Shown in pieces: positions 1 through 20,900 of a DNA stretch of 64,000 bases (positions are counted from its first letter, which is position 1; the number at the start of each line of letters is the position of its first letter). The translations under genes were made by a program, and so were the position numbers. Location of the stretch: positions 4,154,001 through 4,218,000 of the forward strand of contig NC_058506.1 in the NCBI RefSeq assembly GCF_020382885.2. The letters run 5' to 3'. Origin of the DNA: Scatophagus argus (lineage: Eukaryota; Chordata; Actinopteri; Scatophagidae). The notes under the pieces were generated by a model. That model saw only the letters and a list, made by a program, of their open reading frames with translations, had not been told where the DNA came from and ran no database searches.

Positions 1-262
1 TTCAAAGCTAAGCCACCAGGGCTGTTGTTTGTTTTGTGGTTATTATTATGTAATATAATGTAATATTTGGTGAAATTTCTGATGCAAAGTGGACTTTGCT
101 GGTCTTTGTATGTTTGGAGAAAACAATATCTACCGCTGTGTGTAAGATAACATCAGTATCAGTTTTGCACCCAGAAATGCAATATCAGCTGGACGCTTAT
201 TAATACTAGTTGCTGCATATGTTGTAGATTTCTCTCTAACATTGGACTCCTGATGTGTACAG
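1..262 (+). other. prdm15 intron (3' part)
   Basis: AT-rich sequence ending in the acceptor tgtgtacag just before the first visible exon. I see no other feature. Confidence 0.85.
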
Positions 263-8448
<8,186 letters not shown>

Positions 8449-8580
8449 AGCAGAGACTGGAGGTGCTGGTCGCCTCGCACTCACAGACACTGTTATATAG
8501 TAGAGTAGATTTTATCAAGCTTTGATCACTGTCACCCAGATGCCTCTCCAGCCCCAAGGAAGTAAAATAAAACTTGTAAT
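8449..8580 (+). other. prdm15: prdm15 3'UTR with poly(A) signal
   Basis: Non-coding sequence after the stop, with AATAAA at 8566-8571. This is the first good cleavage signal; the real end is unproven. Confidence 0.6.
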
Positions 8581-9423
8581 TATTTTTTTTTTATACAGAG
8601 AAACAAAGTGGCTGTTAAGAATTATCATATTTTAAAAGAAAGAATGAGAGACTAGTGGTACATTAAGCCCAAATCACAAATCCTCTGGAAGATTTACATT
8701 GCAAACCAAAGCAACATGTGGAATATTCAAATGCCTTACCAGCCTTTTAAAAACATGCATGTTTTTAAGTTAAATCTGCTGCTCGAAAATTTAAATATGT
8801 TAAGGTTTCAACCTGAAAAAGATGCATTTGGTGCAGTTGACAGTTTAAGTGAAAACACTCCTACAAGGTTAGTTGGAATATTCCTAAAAATGGCTCATTC
8901 ATGAAATGTTATTTTTGAATGCTGTAAACTGTAATTATCGTCGAAGTGTCTGGAAAAATACTGGAAGGGTTTTTGTATAGTTATTTTTAAACAAAATACC
9001 TCTTTGAAATGTTTGTTCTCTTTATTTGCCTTCCTCTAAATTCTGTTTGTGGGCAGCAGTGATAACTGCTTACAATCAGCAAACATCTCAGTGTTTCTGA
9101 ATGGCATTTCAACAGCCAACAGAACCTGCTTCTATTTTCAGGGTCTCTTTATAGCAACATAACCATCTGTCCTCGAGCTCCCCGGATCTCAGACCAGCGA
9201 TCCTGTTTGTCGCTCTGAAACTGACGGCCTTTCTGCAAACAGCACATCACACAAGTGTCACACATGGTCTGTGCGTGCGTGCAGGTACTGCCAGTGCTCA
9301 CTGAGTCATCTATCACATACAGTCAGATTCTGCAGAGTAATAGATTTAACTTCCAATACATACAAATAATGAGCCATTCAAATCCCATCCAAATTTAAAT
9401 AAGTCAATAAATCCCCAAAACTG

Positions 9424-9520
9424 TAATAAAAAATAAACTTTATTTGTATAGCACCTTCCATACAGGAATTGCAAAGACATGACGTTATGTTATTTAAAAA
9501 GACAGAATATTAAAACAAGG
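9424..9520 (+). repeat. Dispersed repeat fragment (teleost type)
   Basis: The stretch around ctttatttgtatagcacctt resembles a short repeat found at many places in fish genomes. Class not assigned; recognised from memory. Confidence 0.4.
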
Positions 9521-9735
9521 ATAGGATATTCTAGGATATTCTCTGTGAAAAACAACCCACATTTAAAAACAACAGAACACATTCCTTTGCTAAGTGACAA
9601 TCACAAATGGTATCTCAAATATCACTGCAGTCTGAATTACTGATGAAATTAGGATTTGTTCACATGGCCACAAATTGTCTGTTTTTTTCTCACCACAGGA
9701 GTTAAAGATAAAATAATTTCCACATCCATAAATCC

Positions 9736-9783
9736 ATCCATCCATCCATTTTCTATACCGCTTGTCTGTCAGGGTCGCGGGAG
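9736..9783 (-). mobile_element. SINE family B, 3' stub with target-site duplication
   Basis: The reverse complement is the family B tail (gcgaccctgac ... ggtatagaaaatggatgg). It is only 48 bp long and is flanked by perfect 13-bp direct repeats catccataaatcc at 9723-9735 and 9784-9796. This is what a strongly 5'-truncated retro-insertion looks like. Confidence 0.8.
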
Positions 9784-10690
9784 CATCCATAAATCCTAAA
9801 CATAAAATGAAGCCAGTATTTCACTGATTTTTATTTAAATATATGTGAAATCAGGATCTTTCCCTAATTAAAATGAATTCTTTTTTGACCTTTATATGAA
9901 CTGAAACTGAATCTTTTTCAGCATTAACCCAAGTGTTTTTGTTGCCTAAATGCAGGGTTGTGCAATCTGTTGATTTTAGATCCAGAGCAATCTCGATGGT
10001 GTCCACATTCTAAATGAATCATCAAGATCACTTCAGCCTTATTTAATGTCCTCTTACTTCTTCTGACCAGCAAATCCGCACCGCGTGGACAAACCAATAG
10101 AGTGGCTGGAGTGGTGGAGCCTATTTGGACTCTGTTGATTTGAAAAAAACATTCCATGGGTGACTTATTGTAAACTATGTAACGTGAGATGCAGCGAGTT
10201 ATGATGGATGAGGAACTTGTGCCAAAACAGAATTAACTACAATACAATATTGTGTTTGTGTGCAAATGTGGTGGTCCATTTGTGGTGTAAAATGGAATTC
10301 ATAGGCTGTTTCAAGTCTTGCTATGGTCTACAGGGCATTGCTAAACTGAGAAATGTTCTGGCCAAGTGTTCAGTCAAAACAAACATGGTGCAGGCACAAA
10401 AGAAGGTGTGTGTGGTGAGAATAGCATGAAAAATAGGAAATTAAAAAAAAAATTAGCATTTGTGTCCACGTACACAAATCCTATGGATTGTGTTTCATGA
10501 CTGTTTGCTACTTATTGTCTCATGTCTGGCAAAGTCAGTAAGAAGAAACCTGATTGTGACATTATTAATAATAATTCAGTACAGACACATACTGAAATTA
10601 ACTGTACCTTTGGGGGAGTATTTTTGTGATGCTTAATAGTAGAGTACTGGAAGTATTTAAAACAATAATTATAATAGTAATGGTAATGTT

Positions 10691-10811
10691 CATTCATTCA
10701 TTCATTCATCTTATATACCGCTTATCCATCAGGGTCGCGGGGGGCTGGAGCTCATCCCAGCTGACTACAGGCGAGAGGCAGGATACACCCTGAACTGGTC
10801 ACCAGTCAAAG
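10691..10811 (-). mobile_element. SINE family B, 3' part with target-site duplication
   Basis: The reverse complement runs from gactggtgaccagttcaggg to gaatgaatgaatg and corresponds to the last third of the copy at 58022. It is flanked by 10-bp direct repeats tggtaatgtt at 10681-10690 and 10812-10821. Confidence 0.8.
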
Positions 10812-10859
10812 TGGTAATGTTGAAATATTAAACATGACTACATGTGAATAATAGCAGTC

Positions 10860-11640
10860 TGTGTCAAGCAGGACCGCAGCAGGAGGAGGTCCAACCACAA
10901 TCAATGGGAACCTGAAAGACAAGAAAGCACTCTGGGGAAGAAGTCAAGTTATTTAGTTCAGTGCAGCATGGGAGATCCCCTGGCAGTCTAAGCCTATAGC
11001 AGCATAGCTAGGGGCCAGCCTAATACAGCCTTTATCAAGGAGGAAAGTTTTAAGAGAAGGTTTTAGAGAGGGTGTCTGTCTCTCCGACTGAAGCCGGGAG
11101 ACGATTCCGTACGGAGGTTGATAACTAAAGGCTCTGGGGCAGCCGTGGCCTGGAGGTTGGAGAAGTGGCTTGTAATCGGAAGGTCATCGGGTCGATTCCC
11201 CCACCCGACGGGCAGGAAAAATTTGGGTGTGGTGGAGTGATTAATGCGACAAAGGCCCCCCCCCCCCATTAGCCAGCTGATGCTGCCCACAGCTCCTGTG
11301 TGCGTTTCACTGCATGAAATTTGCTGGGTGTTGCATGTGTGTTCAACTAAGGATGGATTAAATGCAAAAGACAAATTCAGTGTGAGTATGTACAAATATA
11401 CTGCCAATAAAGCTGATTCTCCTTCTACTACTTTTGGAGCGTGCAGGGACCGCAAGTAACCCTGCATCCTGGGAGCGTGGCGTTCTAGCTGCATAACAGG
11501 GTACTATCAGCTCTATAAGATAGGATGGTGCCTGACCATTAAGGCCTTTTTCTGTGAGGAGAAGAATTTTAGAATCTATTCTGTATTTTACAGGCAGCCA
11601 CTGAAGAGAAGCCAGAAGCACTCATAACTTAATCCCCTAA
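10860..11640 (-). mobile_element. LINE (non-LTR retrotransposon) 3' fragment, split by a SINE
   Basis: On the minus strand, about 11606 down to 11436, the sequence translates to LQWLPVKYRIDSKILLLT, then APSYL and RSQDAGLL. This is the C-terminal part of reverse-transcriptase ORF2 in L2/CR1/Rex-like fish LINEs. The reading continues after the inserted SINE (11136-11430) with a segment ending SPGFSRRDRHPL and then a non-coding 3' tail. It is a dead, partial copy. Clade assignment is from memory. Confidence 0.6.
11136..11430 (+). mobile_element. tRNA-derived SINE, family A, nested in the LINE
   Basis: Starts ggggcagccgtggcctgg, with a B-box-like ggtcgattccccc, a poly(C) run near 11258, and a 3' part with ggattaaatgcaaaagac. 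LINE sequence lies on both sides (aaggctct before, cttttggagcgtgcag after), so it inserted into the LINE. No clear target-site duplication. Confidence 0.7.
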
Positions 11641-14034
11641 TTCTTTTCTTAAATGAGTCTAAAGTCTGAAGTTGTAAATGGTTTTTTAAAAAAAACTTTA
11701 TTAAGGGTATCATATTTTGTTCTTAAGTCAATAAATGACTTCAGCTGAGTTTCCCTATGGAACAAATCTTTACAGTCTACAATCTTTGTCACATGCAGAA
11801 ACATGCCTGAACAGGCTTTATTCTACAAATGTCATTGTGGGTGACCTGGGTTTAGGCATGTTTAACCTCGCTTAAATCTTCAACCAAGAATAGACTTCAA
11901 AGTATGACTTTGGGAAGTGATTGGGGGAGATATTATACATAAATCCCAAACAGTTGAAACATTTCATACTCTCCACATCTACTGTTTAATGTTGAATAGT
12001 TCAAACACAGCTGTGAGTGTTTGAGAGCAGGGAGAGATACTGTAACCCAGCACTGACCTCCAGAAATAAAATAAAAAAAGAAAACATTTAAGACGTTTTC
12101 ACCTTTACTAGATCTAATAACATTTCCCTGTTGTCCTAGCATTTAAAATGTCAAATTATAATTTTTTTTATTTATTTTCCTAAACATACTGTATGTCTTT
12201 AAGCACTCAATTCGTCACACAGCTACATGCTTTAATATGAAAATTCCAGTAGATGGCAATAAAGCACACAGGGTGAGACTGAAAAGTGTCAAAAATATCG
12301 CATGTGTAAATAAATGGATTACTAATATTTGATTTTCCGCTAAGACAAATGCTCTCTGTGAAGAATAAAATCATGTGTTCAAAACAAGACTTTCGAGGTT
12401 TAGCACAAAGATCCTTTCACTCATTTGCTGTGTTCTTATAATAGTTTGCATGCCCATACACGTGAGAGAATGTATGAGGAAATGGACTGAAGGAAAGACC
12501 TAAACAAACTGGAAAAGGTATAAATTATATGCCAGCATACCTAACACGCTCCCACGAGCTGAGAATTACTGTAAATTATTTCCTAAACATTAGATACTGG
12601 TAGTGTTGGTTTATTTTTGTCTTGACTGATATGTAAATGACAATTCAAAACTTAATTAGCAAATACTCAAACTGTAAATTTAAATTAGCTGACCATTTTC
12701 TTACAGCAGGGAAAACTGGAAGGTCCCGATTGATTGATTTTCTTGTCATTAATCAGAGCAGTAAAGCAAATGAAAAGAGCTGATTTAATTAACACGCCAA
12801 TAAAAGCTCTTCTTTCATTCTAATGATCAAGAGGTGTGATGTCACCCAAGAGAATACATTTACACTTTAAACGAGGGGCGGAATAACATTTCAAAGGGCT
12901 CTCGTTCACACCGCAGACCAACTTTCACCTTTTAACTGCTGTCCATACTAATACCTCCTTGTGTGTGCAGAGCAGCAGCCTCAGGGGACAAATGCTGATC
13001 TGTGCTACAGTGACAAAAGCCAGCCTGAAATAAAGCCTGGTTCAACCCGGACCAATAAGATGTGCTTATTGTATCAACAGCCTCCCTGATGACTTATTTA
13101 CACTTAGTCCTTATACCTCTTCCTTCCAGTTTCATAATTACATCTGAAGAGCAGGGTGGAGGAGGGTGATAATATTAGATCATATGTCATGCCGGCGAAG
13201 TAGAGGTAAACACAGAGGTAGGATTTTTACCGGAAAGAAAACAACTGTACAGAAAAATAATAATATTGGTTGTAATGTTAATTATGCAGCATTTAATTGC
13301 ATTTTACCCTCTCTCATTAGGAGCTCACCTTATGAAGCACCACAACAATTTGCTTGCAGATCCATTTAATATAGCTTTCTAATTAAGGGTTAGAAGGGGT
13401 TAGATAAACATACAATTCGGTCACTTTATGAATTTTATCTAATGAGAATCCACAGCAGTGACAGATGATGATTGTGTCTTCTTGGGTGATATGTGATGAG
13501 AAGATGAGTCCACACATTCCCAAACCATCTGGTCAATATCACATAACCCACCTATTGTTAAGACCTGTTCCCTGTTTTCACCTCAGGGGGCTTCAGTTGT
13601 GTAGTTGGGACGGTGGGACAAAAGTATGTTTATGAAATAACACATTCCTGGGTTCATGGACTGAGGCTCATGGCAAAGATTATTCCCTCCTTTTTACAGC
13701 AGAAATGTGAGAAAGCTTGCGACTTCAGGGTATCTGGAAAACAGCGATCTAAAGATAATGTGGCAGCATGGTGCCTGGTGACCTGTCCTGTTCTTAGTAA
13801 AGTTTTCCATCTCTTCCCTGTGTTTCAAAAGCAGGAAGTGATGTCACAGCAGAAGGCCCAACCCCTCCTTTTACCTGAAGAGAGGGAGGGACCAGACTGA
13901 GCTTGACAAGGGGAAAAAAACAAGGAAGAGCTCACAAGTGGGCAGGTCAGTGTGTATGTTCACTTGCCCAGATTGTTCTTGGAGACGAGTTAAAAAAAGG
14001 AGCTTACCCAGCTGGTGGGTTTTTCAATACGGAT

Positions 14035-14917
14035 ATGGACGTCCCGGATTCTCCACATGGGAATATGGGGCTGTTAAAGACCTTTGATTGCTCTGAGTTT
14101 GGCAGCTGGGAGAAAATAGGGTCAGGTGGATTTGGACAAGTATATAAAGTTCGGCACGTACAGTGGAAAACATGGCTGGCTATCAAGTGCCCACCCTGTC
14201 TTCATGTGGATGAAAAGTAAGTTACAGCTGTTGAGCCACCTGGATTATCTCAATTGAATTGAACTGGCGTATATGTAAAATGACACAAAGTGGTGTAAAG
14301 GAGTTTAGCTTAACATGCGGACGCAAGTATGGCTCAGATAATGTTTTATTTACATACTTTACTTTTTTTTTTTTTTAACTGTATTTGGTCCGTAAGAGTA
14401 CCAGATGTGCAAATCTGTCTGCCAGGTCTCTCAGGGTTATCATTTGAGGAGGTCTTTAAGGCCTAATCGTAGACAGACGGAGTTTTAGATTATGACTCTT
14501 TGAAAGGTGAAATTGTGTGTGACTCATTTGCTGCCAGTCTGAGCAGCTAAAAAAGGTGCCTGAGCCGCAAAAAAAAGAGGCCACATTTACATGTTTGGAC
14601 ATTTTTAAGTTGTCTTACAGGGTCTATCAACTTCATCCCTAGGGGCAAAGTAAGCCCATGTTTCTCAGGGCCATATCTGTTTACTGACTCCAACCAGACC
14701 CAAACATGAAAGGTTCTCCAATCAACAGTGAAGTTTTCTTATGTTGTCCTCAGGGAGGGGCTCATTTCAATAAATGTACATATCTATAAGGGTGGCAAGA
14801 CAGTCTTTTCCCCAGGTAACATATGAATAGCCATAAATCATATCTGTGTTCTCATGGATCTCTCAAATAAGAGGAAGCATTTCATCTATTTATTGGAAGT
14901 GTTTGTATGAGAGGAAA

Positions 14918-14948
<31 letters not shown>

Positions 14949-17900
14949 ACAAACAAGCCATTGCTCATTGTGTGATTCAGCAAACGATGTGAAATAATCA
15001 ACAGAGCTGCACCTGTGCTTTCTAAATGATCTGACATAGCTATCTAACAATAAATTTCTTCAAATCGCTCCACTTACCATACTTCCTTTATTGTTTGTTT
15101 GTTTGGTTGGTTGGTTGGTTCATCTGATATCATGTTATATTCTCACATCCAGTTACTGTCACCAAAACATTTAAAACAGATAACTAACAAAAAGGAAGCG
15201 ATGATTTCGACATTACCAGAAGAAAAAAAAAAAAAAAAAAAAAAGGGACATCCTCTCAGAACCTGTGGCGCAACTTAAGGCATGCACTGAACCTGAACCA
15301 AAGATGTTATCATCTCCAAACATCTGTAGATTACATAAATAGTCATTAGTCTGCAGCTTCGTTGACCCTCACATAACATCGAGCAGCAGCGACTCAAAGC
15401 CACCTTTGTCTGCCTGTGCTGCAGACTGCCGCTGTGTGGCACCAACAATAAAGGAAGCAGTAAAACCGGTCTTACCGGGCCTCTCTGTTAAAGCAGGGTC
15501 ATTGTTTGGTTCTGAAGAACTGCTGAAGAGCACTTTGGATTAGATGAAGGATTTAGCAAACAAGTGCTTACCCATTCTCCTGTATGCTTGATTATTCCAG
15601 CCTGGCAGATTTGGGGGCTTGTGTCTCCTTCACTTGTACTAACTATATAGGAGAATTATAGCTCCATCCTATAGAACACAACTCTTTTAGTAACCCGATA
15701 CACTCTGCACTTAATAGCCTTTTAAGAGTCTCTTCTTTGGGTGCAATTTCATTTTATTAATGAGGTAAAAACTGAATTCCCAGTCCAGCTCACCTAATTC
15801 TGCTTTTGAAGTACATTCCTAAGAATACAACCATTAGTGACTTATCTTTCTCTCATCCTTCCTCATTAAGATTTTTTTGATTTTTCAAAGCAACATTTGT
15901 TTGAGACTTATGTGCTGAGATCAGAAGTGACCTGCGCAGTTGTGTTTGAGGCATGTCAACAGGGCCAGTGGGCTGATAAAGGGAGCTGTGCAAAGGTTGA
16001 GCAACAAAGAACAAGAGCTCTCTTTAATGCTCTCCTGATGCATTCCAGGCTGTGCTGGAATGTCAGCAAGGCCTTACCAGCCGCAATCCACATATCTGGG
16101 ATGCACACTGGTAAATTAATTATAGGTCTCTAGAGAGGTCACACTTTCATAGCCTCTAAGGTTAATGCTTTTAACATTATGCACATCTCAGAGCTCAGTA
16201 AGGATGATGTGTAAAGCGCTGGAACTTGGGTGAGGACAAAAGTTGTGCAAGCTCAGTGAGGGAAACATGACCTACGAATCATTAGGTTAATGTTCAACGA
16301 GATGACAGGTGATAGGATTGGTTAAAGCTAAGCAAAGTTGAATACCTTTAAACCAAGGTTTCATCTAATTTCCGCTGCAGTTTGTTTGCAGTTCCTAAAA
16401 TTGCTTAGTCACTCCAGGGGAAGCACTTTACTCTGTAAGGCCAATAAAATGTAACATAAAAATGATGTAATCCAAGTTTGTTTTTTGTTTTTTTAAATCA
16501 CAGGGAGCGCTCAGAGCTACTAGAGGAGGCTAAAAAGATGGAGGCAGCCAAGTTCCGATACATTCTTCCTGTGTATGGGATCTGTGAGGACCCCCAGGGC
16601 CTTGTCATGGAGTACATGGAAACTGGCTCCCTGGAGACCCTGCTGGCCACCGAGCCGCTGCCCTGGGAGCTCCGCTTTCGCATCATCCATGAAACTGCAG
16701 TGGGAATGAACTTCTTGCACTGTATGAACCCACCGCTGCTCCACCTGGACCTGAAACCGGCCAACATCCTGCTGGATGCACACTATCATGTCAAGGTAGA
16801 GAATTCATCACAGAGTGACTTCTTTAACCTTTTATGAAACATGCTCCTAATTATTTTGTTTAAATACCACTGTTTATTTAGATGTAACACTATAAAGGTA
16901 TACATTTTGCAAAAATGCCCTCAAAATTAGCAATCAGATACTCTTCATAAGAACCGTTGTGGCCTGAAGCTTTTCAATGGCAGTAAAAGAATTAATGATT
17001 GGGAAAAATCACTGTCATGCATTTTAATCAAAATCATATATTGGCAGAGCTCCTATGAAGCCTAATGACTGGATGTTCTGTTGCTGTGGGACAGATTTAA
17101 CATGAAGTCAAATCACAGCTATCTTTGTTTGAAGCCTTAGAGAAAGTCACTGTTCTGGGGTTTTAGAGGGAATTTCAGCTCTGGGGTGGTTTGATGCTCC
17201 CCTTTCTTCCATTTTAAAATGACTGCACTGCACACACTCTGGGCAGACAGGTGTCTTTTAGCCTCTGTCCAACAGCCCAAATGTGCTCAGAGCAATGGGT
17301 GGGAACCGTCACTTCTAGAGTTTAATACCTGGATGTAAACACCTCACCCGGGCCTGTCCGGACAAGATTAATTCATCTCCTGTTAAATCTCCCTCTGCTT
17401 GTGTGGGTGTGCACTCTTCAACACAAATGTGAAGGGCCTCTCCTCTCCTACAGGCTGGGACATGGTTGTGTTGCCCTCATCATACCACTGAGTGCACATA
17501 ATAAGAGCTTAGCAGCCTGTCACACTCAGCAGCCAGAGTTAGTCATCAGTGTCATGGTGCTTCATGAGAAAAGCAGCATGCTTGAAACGTTTGAAGGTCT
17601 TATCTGATCTCTCCCTTGCTCAGATATCTGATTTTGGTCTGGCCCGGTGGAATGGCCTGTCACGGGCTGATGACATCAGCAGAGATGGCTTCTGTGGCAC
17701 TATTGCCTACCTGCCACCTGAAAGCATCATCGAGAAGGACAGAGTGTCGGACACCAAGCACGATGTATACAGGTTGGGATTTTATTTTTTTTTTTGTAGT
17801 TTATATGCAGCGTTTCTGTGTGAATGTATGTCTTTGTCTTGGAAAAGGTGTTTGCTGTTTATCTGCTTTTTGCCTCATACTGTATGCCAAGATCAGTCAA

Positions 17901-20900
17901 GGTCTGGCTCATATCAGTCACTGCGATTAATCAAATATAGGAGACAGATTTGGTAGCAGGAAGCAAAACCATACTTAACAAGATAAAGGCACATGAATTT
18001 AATTTAAAAAAAAAAAAAAAGAGTTGACTAAGTGCCAGATAAAAGGGGTGAGAATATACTTGTAACCACACTCCTGTTCATTTTTTTTTCTTTATTTCAG
18101 CTTGAAATAAATAAGATGTGCCAATTTCTTGCTATGTTTAATATTGTGCTGACACCTTTTAATCCCACTTTGCCTCAATTCCAGTTTCTCTATTGTCATC
18201 TGGGGGATCCTCACACAGAAGAAACCCTATCAAGGTGAGATTATGATGCATAAAGACTGTTTCCTTTAAAGCTAATTGGACAATATGTTTTACTGAAAGC
18301 CATTCCTGCCAAGAAAATAAAAGTTAGAAATGCTAAAAATAAAAATACTAATTGTAAATCAAACTTATAGCAGGCTACTTGATATTTTGGCAGGTGCGTG
18401 CTAACGTTATCTAACTTATCTTTAATCATATTTTTTTTCCAACTTAATGATTTCAAGTAACATGTAAATATTAGGAGACTATAACCATGCTAATGGGCTG
18501 TACTAAGACACGCAAGTGCTTTAAGCTAAATGCTAACACCCTCAGGCTAAAGTGTGTTTAATGACAATGCTGACATGATGATATTTAGTTCAGCTGAGGG
18601 TGACAAGGGGTTCTTAGATTTGCAGGAATTCAGTCATAAACTAAAGCATTGGAGAAGTTAAAAATTTTGACTTCATGGTCATAAAAAGTTCAAAGGGTCA
18701 AAGTGCAAAGGTGGAGGGAAGAACATTGTCATCCAACAACAAGCCAAACAACTTGCAAGGCCAAAAAAGGAACTTATTGAGCGTTTTTGGTTTTACATGT
18801 GAAAAGAGCTTTGCTATTGTCATTAAAAACATCACTTTTTTTACTTAAAATGTTATTTATACTGTCTTTGCTCTATCATTTTTATAAATTTTGATATCAA
18901 AAGAATTATGCTAACAAAAATATTGTAAACCACAACAACTAGCTTATGTGATTTTTACCCTTCTAACTTCAGCTATTTTTAACATTTTCCTGGCAACATT
19001 TTCCATTAAAGACATAACCTAAGGTGAGCACTTCAGGGTGCACCTTGATGTGAGTGTGTGTGCAGGTGCTGTGCTGTCTGTGTTTACTCAGTGGATTCCA
19101 GAGCAGGCAATTGGACAGGGCCAGGCTGGCATGTGGAGTGTTTTTTTTCCCAGGCGTATCAGGTGGAAATTTGGCTCTTTATAAAGATCAGTGTCTAGAT
19201 TAGGGTTTCCAGGTTGGCACTGGCACCGCCTATGTTGATTCAGACATAATTAAAAAGTGAGAAATGGCCTGGTTACCATCCCTTCCCATCTTCCTCCTCC
19301 ACCTGTGAGGGGTATTAAGGCTACAATAGGAGGTGAAGTACCCGCGATTAAGGCCTCTGCTTGTTTGTTCTGAATCATTGACTGGGCTGATCCTGCAGTC
19401 AGATAGACAAGAGGCCAGACCAGGAGAGCTTTTCCAATGTGCTCCCATGGGAAACAACAGCGCACACTACCTTATCTGAGCACACAGGAAAACGGTGATA
19501 AAGTGTGCATAGCTGACTGTGTTTATTGGCTGTGGTACCTACCACCACCTTTATTTTAGTTTATTTCTGTAGCGTGTTACATAAAGTAAGCTTTCAGATC
19601 AGATTTATATGCCCCAAAAATGTGAAGCAAAAGTCTGACTTTGTATTTTTGTATAAGAAGTGTTGAAACTTAAGTATCTGATTGTTTCACTCCTAGGAGA
19701 GAATAACATCCTTCAGCTCATGGTGAAGGTGGTGAAGGGGGTTCGTCCAGACCTGGGGGCTGTCCCACGCTGTCGACTTTCAGCCTGTGCAGGGTTCTTA
19801 AGCCTCATGCAGCGCTGTTGGACCACAAAACCTGAGAACAGACCCAGCTTCCAGGGTAAAATATTCCTTTCTTTTTCAACAAACAGATGTCAACCTTCTT
19901 CTATCATGATATTAGCAAGTGAATCAATATCAACCTGATCTGGGTACAGCAGTCTGGTAAACAAAGCTTTTAGTCTCTTGCTTGTAGTTCTGCTTTTTGT
20001 TCCTCTTTCCTTTCTTATTGTGTAATCCCATCCCTGCTGCTACTGAAACCTGACCTGGAGCTGTTGTCCTTACAGAAATCACATCTGAAGCTGAGGAGCT
20101 CTGCTCTAAACCCCAAGAGGAGCCGAAAACGCCAACATTGTCAACGTCGGAGCCAGAGCCCACATCACCTAACACACTTACTAGTGACCAGGTAAAACAC
20201 GATGGCAGCATATTAACCACTTATTGATGAAAATTCCCGGGCTTCTCTTGAAGACACAGCCATGTATTTTTGTGAACTTTTTTTAAAGGTTTCTCACAGA
20301 CCCTGTGAACTTCCATTTTGAACAGGGATAGAGCAATAAAAGTGTAGTCACCCACTTGTATTTTGCTGCTTTACTTGGATCTCAGTCTTCTTTACAGCTT
20401 CTAAACTGGTTGTATGTATTTCCATTAATGTGTAACTGTTCTCCCACACAAAGGGAGGCGTAGACGTGATTATGACTTTTAAAGTCAGATGTTGTGTAAA
20501 TGTTTGATCCTTATCAACAGCTGCATCACAAAATAGGAATGTTGACTGATGGGATTGTTGCTGTGCTGCTTTGTCATTTCTGTACTGTTTGTGTACGTGA
20601 TTAGAGCAAGACATGACAGGTGTTACTGAATGATATCAATATCTGTCTGTAGGGACAGAACATAAGCTGTTTTGAGCTTCCATATGTGTTCAAGTGATTT
20701 TGACGGGATCAAACTTAAGTTCAGCAAATTATCATAGTGACAACATTCACTAAACATTGTACTTTACTGGCTTTGGATAAGAGTGGCAGCCAAACAATGT
20801 AAAGGAATGTACAGAATGTCAAAAACCGGCTTGTCCAAATATGGTCTGTGTCTTTGTTTTACAGGTTAAAGACAACAAGCCGGTGCGTCCAAAGTCAGCC

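Larger units (their letters stand above)
8581..14034. other. prdm15-ripk4 intergenic region and ripk4 5' flank
   Basis: No convincing protein-coding exon. It holds the repeats listed separately (9424-11640), then AT-rich unique sequence at 11640-13560 and the presumed ripk4 5'UTR and promoter. A CTCF-like core (CCAGTAGATGGCA) sits at 12246-12259. A CRE-like TGATGTCA next to an ETS-like GGAAG lies at about 13834-13846. No TATA box is obvious. Confidence 0.6.

Noticed and set aside
9721..9760. Short repeated tccatcca units as a CRISPR-like or minisatellite array
   Set aside because: Explained by the ATGG-repeat tail of a SINE plus its target-site duplication.
13613..13900. 95-codon open frame upstream of ripk4
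   Set aside because: No recognisable domain, ends before the ripk4 start, and lies in the likely 5'UTR or promoter.
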